Below, piece after piece: positions 58,157 to 64,000 of a DNA stretch of 64,000 nucleotides. The position numbers and the translations under genes were made by a program. How positions within the stretch are numbered: the stretch's first letter is position 1; the number at the start of each line of letters is the position of its first letter. Source of the stretch: Talaromyces rugulosus (taxonomy: Eukaryota; Ascomycota; Eurotiomycetes; Eurotiales; Trichocomaceae); the NCBI RefSeq assembly GCF_013368755.1, contig NC_049561.1:2790001-2854000 (forward strand), in the 5' to 3' direction. The notes below the pieces were generated by a model that was not told the origin of the DNA, made no database searches, and saw only the letters and a program-made list of their open reading frames with translations.

Positions 58157-58808
58157 ATGGCGCTCCCACTTTACATCCCATCTTGCATCCACACTCCCGT
58201 TGACCGGTATCATCTCCCTCCGCATGACCAACCGCTTAGAATCCAAATTGAAGGTCCCCTCATCGCCATACAAAGACTTTTGCCGCATATCTCGTGGTGT
58301 CTAGATATTTCGAATCGATCTTTCCCACAGCCAGCAGGCCCGGAGCTAGCACGGTTGGCGTATCAAAAGTTATACGGACGAGACCACCCGGGTGACCTAG
58401 TGGTGCGCGATGAATACTTGGGTTGGATACCGGAGAAGCGTCCAGAGGAGTAAGTCCGCATCAATCTCTACAATTATTCCCGTTTTTTTCTATTAACCTA
58501 ACTCTAGGTTGATTGACTACTACGGCGTCACATTTGACCACCTTGTCCCGGCTGATGATAGCAACCCTGAGGTGTTACAGATAAATATTATCGAGGTTGA
58601 GGATGACAATGGTGTATATGCAAATACATGGCTTCTATTCGCAGTAGATCCGGGTGAGTTTATTGGGAAGAAGGTCCTGGCAGTGCCGAGATGTTGCCAG
58701 AAGAGAAAGGGGACACAAGATCGCTGGCGGGTGAATGCGCTTGTGGACCAGAGGGTTCACGGGTGGGAAACATTGAAGGGAGCCAAAGAATTTGGGAAAT
58801 GCAACTGA
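58157..58808 (+). CDS. Conserved-looking hypothetical protein
   Basis: Two exons, 58157-58449 and 58508-58808, give 197 residues in phase. There is no signal peptide or membrane helix. The opening MALPLYIPSCIHTPVDRYHLP is followed by an alpha/beta-looking globular sequence with VEDDNGVYANTWLLFAVDP and a basic C-terminal part that includes RCCQKRKG. No family was recognised. The clean splice, ordinary codon use and normal gene spacing support a real gene. Confidence 0.65.
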
Positions 58809-58938
58809 AAAGAAGGGCGGATTATTACAAGAGAGCCTTGCCTAACACATCACTAGAAGGGTAAGCAACTCACATTTTACAAAAAAAAAAAAAAAAAATC
58901 AAAAACAAGATCCAACCAAAACGTTCAATAGTGACATA

Positions 58939-59373
58939 TCAAATTGCTGTAAACTCCTTCACCCTTTCTTCAGACCAGCCCCACAGCTTCTTTGCAAGTT
59001 CTGTGTCGTTTGAAGAAGCGTCGCCTTTTTCGACCTTGCCGATAGGATAGTATAAATCACCGCTTGCGACATTTTCAGCAGAAGCTGCCCATAGCGTGGT
59101 ATACGATCCAGCAATAGAGTCATACCAGTACCATCTAAACATGAGACGCGCCAGTCTCGCAATCCAATCGTTCTGCCAGACATCGGTATCGATTAATCCG
59201 GGATGGACGACGAGACTGGTAAACTCGGGGTAGCGCACAGCTAGTTCCCTGGTAAAGAGGATGTTGGCCAGTTTGCTCTGACCGTAGTGCCTCCACGCAC
59301 CATATGATCCGCCTGCAATGTTCAGATTGTCAAAGTCAATGCCATGGGCCGGACACGACTGCGAAGTAATCAA
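58939..59373 (-). pseudogene. SDR dehydrogenase remnant lacking the NAD(P)-binding half
   Basis: C-terminal part of a short-chain dehydrogenase, about 145 codons. The catalytic Tyr and Lys are present in WRHYGQSKLANILFTREL, followed by VVHPGLIDTDVW, as in retinol-dehydrogenase-like SDRs. The N-terminal Rossmann half with TGxxxGIG and the NAG motif is absent. No proper ATG opens the frame, and the upstream DNA is AT-rich and non-coding. This is a truncated relic, probably inactive, since the cofactor site is missing. Confidence 0.72.
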
Positions 59374-60341
59374 GCACTCCGTTTGATAACTAATTAATGA
59401 ATACTATTATTACATATCTAGTAATTGTTAATTTATATGTAAGAATGCATGGTCTGGAGCATATGTATGCATCAATTGATATGTATAGCACTGGGCAACT
59501 GGTGGAGTAGAATTATTTAGTAGTTAGCGATGCTCTTTTGAAAGTCACTTGAGAAGCTGAGTACATAATTGAGTTAATAATAGTAGTTGATGAGATATAT
59601 ACTTCAAGAGGGCTTTTTACAGGCATGCATCTAACATATTCAGTGCGTTAAAGAACCCTCTGAAGATGTCATCGCCTCAACTCCAGCATCTTGTAATCTA
59701 CATCCATCATTTGATATGACCAAGACGGCCTTTATGTAACAAAAACAATTCCTGATTCCTGACACGTTTTCTTTAACAATATAAAGTAGGCATATTTGTG
59801 GTAAACGACCAATGATGTTCATATCTGCCGAGTTTGACTGTCAATTGGGATATCAATCAACTGATGCTGGTAGCCTCCCATCAATATGAGATGTTCTAAA
59901 TATAACCTGATATTTTAGATTATCTCATGATAAGCGATCAATCTCCTTCGTCAATCTCTATGCGAACGTAAAGGAATTGTTAGTAAACGTAGATGATACA
60001 GGATCGCGTCTGCAGTATTGAAACCCCCACTGGTAATTACCAGTTTCAGTACGGCCTTGCCGCAGAATTTACTACCATCAAAGCTGTTCTGATACCGTTA
60101 CTCTACAGTAATATAGATACCACAGCGTGCGCCCCGACAAATGGGGAAGGCACTTGTTTGCCCAGTGCCCCGCCGTTGCCACCTTTGTCTCCCAAGTAAA
60201 CAAACCAGGCTCTCGCTTCTCCCAAACATCCATCTCAATCTCTCTTCCCAATACTCACACCACCTCAAAACCTCACTTTTTCCTCCCAATTCAAGTGACT
60301 TCGCCTTAGTAGCTAATGGCTCCTAGCCAAGACGAGACACA
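59374..60341. other. AT-rich spacer upstream of the DUF6606-type gene
   Basis: About 970 nt, AT-rich to about 60000 and then more balanced. It could contain an eroded 5' half of the SDR relic, but I could not find one. No separate gene. Confidence 0.45.
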
Positions 60342-63300
60342 ATGGACCGCTCGTCGACACTTGGCACCAAGGGTCTAAAGTCCATCGTTAACCATCTTGT
60401 CTTGCCACCCAGATTGCCTGGTACCCGTGAAGAATTTCTTCCTTTGATTGATGATGGCCTGGCTAGGCGTTTGCGTGATGCTAGCCGTGTCTTGCGAGAA
60501 CATACGCGCGACGCGGCTAGTCAACATTGGGAGACGCTCTGCAACATCATTCAGACAAGCCGAAAGCTGAACGATGGAGGCAAGCTGGACAATTCCACGC
60601 TCTTGACAGAGTTCTCCCGACTTGAAAAGAGGAGCCTGTTAATTCTTCAAGTCACGGAGCAAAACGCTGGTCTTCTTATTTACGGAGAGTATGCAGGCCA
60701 TTTCACTTCATGACCATCCTTTCATGATAAAACTTCTAACTTTCGTCTAGAAATATTGATTCGGAAGATTTCGTCGTATTTGAGTCATTTGAGATATCCT
60801 CTACTGCCGAAGCCACGCTGAAAACCCCCAACGCTCTCATTTGGGACTTCCCTGGTTCAGCTGTTGCATTGCCATACTCCGAGTTCAAGAATGAAGTATT
60901 TCAGAATTCTCTTGCATTTTTTCTGCAACAAGCTAGTGTTGAATCTATCAAAAACTTCTCAGCACGTGCTCAAAAGGCAGGTTCACTAGCCGTCGAAAGC
61001 CGAGACACCGTACGCCCCGCCTTGATCACAGACATGCTTATGACTTTGGTTGAAGCAAATGGCCGTTCCTACTATCCAAGCCTACTTCGAAAGCGTGTGA
61101 GAGATGAAGTCGACTGGCGGGGCGGTGCCGAATCTCCATGGAGGCGAAGTCCGTACTGGCTTCTGCTAAGAGTCGCAGTACAGAGGCATCTTTACGCAAA
61201 GCACGGGCCAGAAATAGGTCGAGCCTGCTACAAGTTTCTCATCTGTGTCATGCTGGGCCACATAATCGAGGACGCGGTCGACTCTATAGATCCAGAACTT
61301 TTAAAACTTTTACAAGCCAAGTTGGCCCGTCGCCTTACCAAACTGCAAGTTGACAACAACAAAGGCTCACCTGAGCTTCACAACACTACCGCGGCCATGT
61401 TCCCTATCCTACAGCCCTTGTTTGAAAAGAGCTTGAGTCTGGCGTCGGAAAAGATCAAGCGGTTTTGGGAGAACTTTCAGAAAAGAATGAGCCCAAGAAT
61501 TCCAACACTTGCACGCGAAGCTACGCCTAAAGATCTGACATTATCCCTCCGCAACAGTGGGGAGTACCTAGATGGGATTTTGTCGTCTCACAAAGTAGCC
61601 AAGTTAGTTCACCAGCTGCCACGGTCGACAGTGTCGGAAAAATTCGCAAAGGACGGTGCGATAGCACAATTTAATCGCTTTTCACAAATCTACTACAAAT
61701 TATCCACGCTCGAAGCTGAAGCACAAAAGCTATACTCTGAAGGCCTCAAAACCGAAGACTCCGAAAAGTGCTGTTCTTGCTTGGCAAAGAAGATACACGA
61801 ATATCTGGATGCTGTTGGGAGCGCGTACAACGATAACCCGGAACAAAAAAGCGTCATGATTCTTACTGTGATGAGAATGTGGACACTTTTGGATCACAAT
61901 GCCACAAATACCTTCCCTCTTTTGCAAAAATACAGTCCTGGTATCCCTCCAGAGGCCCTCGATGCTCTTCAAGTGTTGCGATACATTGATATGGTGCACT
62001 TGCATGGAATACAGGAGCACTTACACCACCGCCAATCTGCTTCCAACAAACGTACTATTTTTGAAGACCCTTGCAGAGGCTCGTTTGCAGAAAGCTATTA
62101 CAGCGAAGCAAAAGTGGCTTTTGCTATGATTGAAGTCCGCTCAGCCATAGAGAATTCAGCTGAAAAAGCGCGTCTTGCAAAAGTGAAGGAATGGGAAAGC
62201 CTCTCTCACAAGTTTGATGACATTGAGCAAAAAATAGCTAGAGCCACATGCATCTATACTTTGGACGAAGAAACGGGGGGGATGACACACGACATGAAAC
62301 AATGTACCAAGTGCTACCTCCAGCGTTGTGCTCGTCGAATGCAGATCCAGATTTTTGAGCACCCACTTCCGCAACAAGAAGTCCACACAAGAACTGTGAT
62401 TTCTGAGCTACTATGCCCTGCAGCACTACGTGCATATCGAAATGTGACATGGAGAATCATCTATGAGCTGGGGTATCCTGACTATAAAAGGGATTTACAA
62501 CCGCATCAGCTTTTGTCTGACTACGATCCTCTGGCGGAGTTTGCCAATCCAAAATACCAAGGAGAATCGGGGGTTTTGCTCGCTTCTGTTACCAAACCAT
62601 TCACGTCAACACACTACAGGGTTGTCAGAATGCCAACCGATTATGACAGTATATTTTTACCTAATGGGCTCAAATTCAAATACTATGATACAAGGACTGG
62701 TGTTTGGACTGGGACACCTAGGAATCACCCATCCTTTGCACATCATTGTCAGATGATTATTCCAAACGGGTCACCTTTTGTCGAGCTGCAGGCCACTCTC
62801 CACAATGCTGCCACAACTACCGGACCAACTTCATATGAGGTCGTGGCAAGCCAAGGTCGATGTCCGTCTGGGTTAAGCATGCACGAATTCACCGCTTATC
62901 AAAGCCTCTTTTCCGGACATTTACGTCGCTGGCCATCGATATTAGTGGAACTTGGAGCTTCTAATTTGAACTTCAGCACAGAAGCAACGGCTTTTCTGGT
63001 GGCATACCTGGCTGTCCACGCTGGACCCGCTCACGCTATCGATCCACTTCGACAGATTCATAACGTGTACCGCGACAAAGCCTTTTGTGACACATTGATC
63101 CAGCAAATTACAAGGCGTCTTGACAATATAGCGGGAAACTGGCGTGAAACTCATTCTATGTCGATGCTTCTTACGTTGATCCTTCGTCTTCACGCCATTG
63201 GTCCCAAGAGTCTACGTGCCACGGCATTATCACTTCTCGACAATGTTCGTCAAATTACTCTAAAGTGGCTTAGAAAATTACGCCTTGAGTCCGTCAAGGC

Positions 63301-64000
63301 GAGTAGCTCGGAGACATCGTTTGCGGCATCTCGGTACACATTCATAGTATCGTTGCTTTGCAAAAGAACCTTCTTATTTTACGACCATAAAGTTTTAGAT
63401 CCTTCTCTCCTTTCCTGCTTTATTGAATCCTCAATTGCACTGCAGGACAACATGGCTGGAAACCTACAAAAATTATCTCCCTCGCTGAGGAATAGCCTGG
63501 TTGGCGACATCAAGATGACCTACAGCATGCGCAACTGCCTCTTACCATCTTTCGAAACTTCTCCTGAGGCTTTAAGCCTGGCGATGAATTCTATATGGTC
63601 CCAACCAGACGATAGCGAGATTGGATTTCAGATATCAACCAAAACAGCCAATATCAACGAGTGGTGGTTTGAGTCGACCTTTCGTACTTGCCCGCAGTCT
63701 TGTGAACAGCTCATTCAGTATCACTTGCTCGAAGGCCATCTCCTTATCGATGGATTACCAGTGGGAAAACTGCCTTCTCAACACAGATCTGCCGTTATAC
63801 TCGAAACACTTTTTGGAAAGCAGCCAATCATAGTTGTACCCTCAGGACTCTCTGGTATGACCTACGAGGTTCCCCGCCACGTGAAAGGGCATCGTATCCA
63901 CATTGGGTTCCGGAACAATGAGATAATTGTGCGCGCCATTTTTAAAGGCGATCTGTTGGAGCTCATCCCTCCCGCCATTTTTGCAACCTCGTCTGAGCTT
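60342..64000 (+). CDS. Giant DUF6606-type protein, N-terminal part (runs off the window)
   Basis: The ATG at 60342 opens MDRSSTLGTKGLKSIVNHLV, exon 1 ends at 60688 and exon 2 starts at 60751 (62-nt intron). The frame is then open to the last base, over 1,080 further codons. NHLVLPPRLP near the N terminus is characteristic of the DUF6606 domain, which heads giant fungal proteins of about 3,000 residues that also carry DUF3638 and DUF3645 and are often annotated as ubiquitinyl hydrolases. Internal segments such as WRRSPYWLLLRVAVQRHLY and LCPAALRAYRNVTWRIIYELG fit that family. The C-terminal domains lie outside this window. No lesion is visible. Function is poorly known; the deubiquitinase label is not supported by anything seen here. 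Confidence 0.82.

Overview
The window reads as nuclear DNA of a filamentous ascomycete (Pezizomycotina), probably a eurotiomycete close to Aspergillus, Penicillium or Talaromyces. This is inferred from short GT-AG introns of about 45-110 nt with CTAAC/CTAAT branch sites, compact genes on both strands, Zn2Cys6 regulators, GPI-anchored wall proteins, an AgtA-type GPI-anchored amylase, secreted sedolisin and LysM proteins, a HAK potassium transporter and RTA1 proteins. I see no bacterial operons, CRISPR arrays, rRNA or tRNA genes. The species cannot be named from the sequence alone.

Layout. 0.3-9.6 kb: a Zn2Cys6 regulator, a monocarboxylate-type MFS transporter, a flavin-dependent (NtaA/SnaA-type) monooxygenase and a DUR3-type urea/polyamine symporter, which look like a small uptake and catabolic neighbourhood. 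11.4-16 kb: a Kre9-like single-pass wall protein, an F-box/ankyrin protein and a secreted lysozyme-like plus LysM protein. 16-18 kb: a GC-rich promoter followed by an AT-rich gene desert. 18-24 kb: a HAK K+ transporter and an EthD-EthD-alpha/beta-hydrolase fusion. 25.9-29 kb: an extraordinary mini-exon gene. 29.3-37 kb: secreted or anchored enzymes and wall proteins (amylase-like protein, Cys-rich GPI protein, sedolisin) with an acidic Gln/Asp-rich protein between them. 38.9-49 kb: amino-acid permease, second Zn2Cys6 regulator, an RTA1 gene carrying a frameshift, a zinc alcohol dehydrogenase and a lone UbiA prenyltransferase. 49.6-58.8 kb: a giant CorA-like channel, two head-to-head Gag-like genes (one intact, one decayed), a four-helix membrane protein, an Rcf2-like mitochondrial protein and an orphan. 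58.9-64 kb: an SDR remnant and the first third or so of a giant DUF6606-type protein that runs off the window.

The main discovery candidate is the gene at 25863-28974. Its first 172 codons are split over 20 tiny exons of 15-60 nt. Every one is a multiple of three and every intron is phase 0, and nine exons are exactly 21 nt (seven codons). The last exon (425 codons) carries an unrecognised folded domain and a long Asn/Gln-rich tail. Because any subset of mini-exons can be skipped without breaking the frame, the locus could make a very large set of N-terminal variants. I know of no described fungal family with this architecture, though I could not search for one.

Other points worth checking are a GPI-anchored amylase-like protein that has lost all three active-site histidines, the intact and decayed Gag pair, and the RTA1 frameshift.
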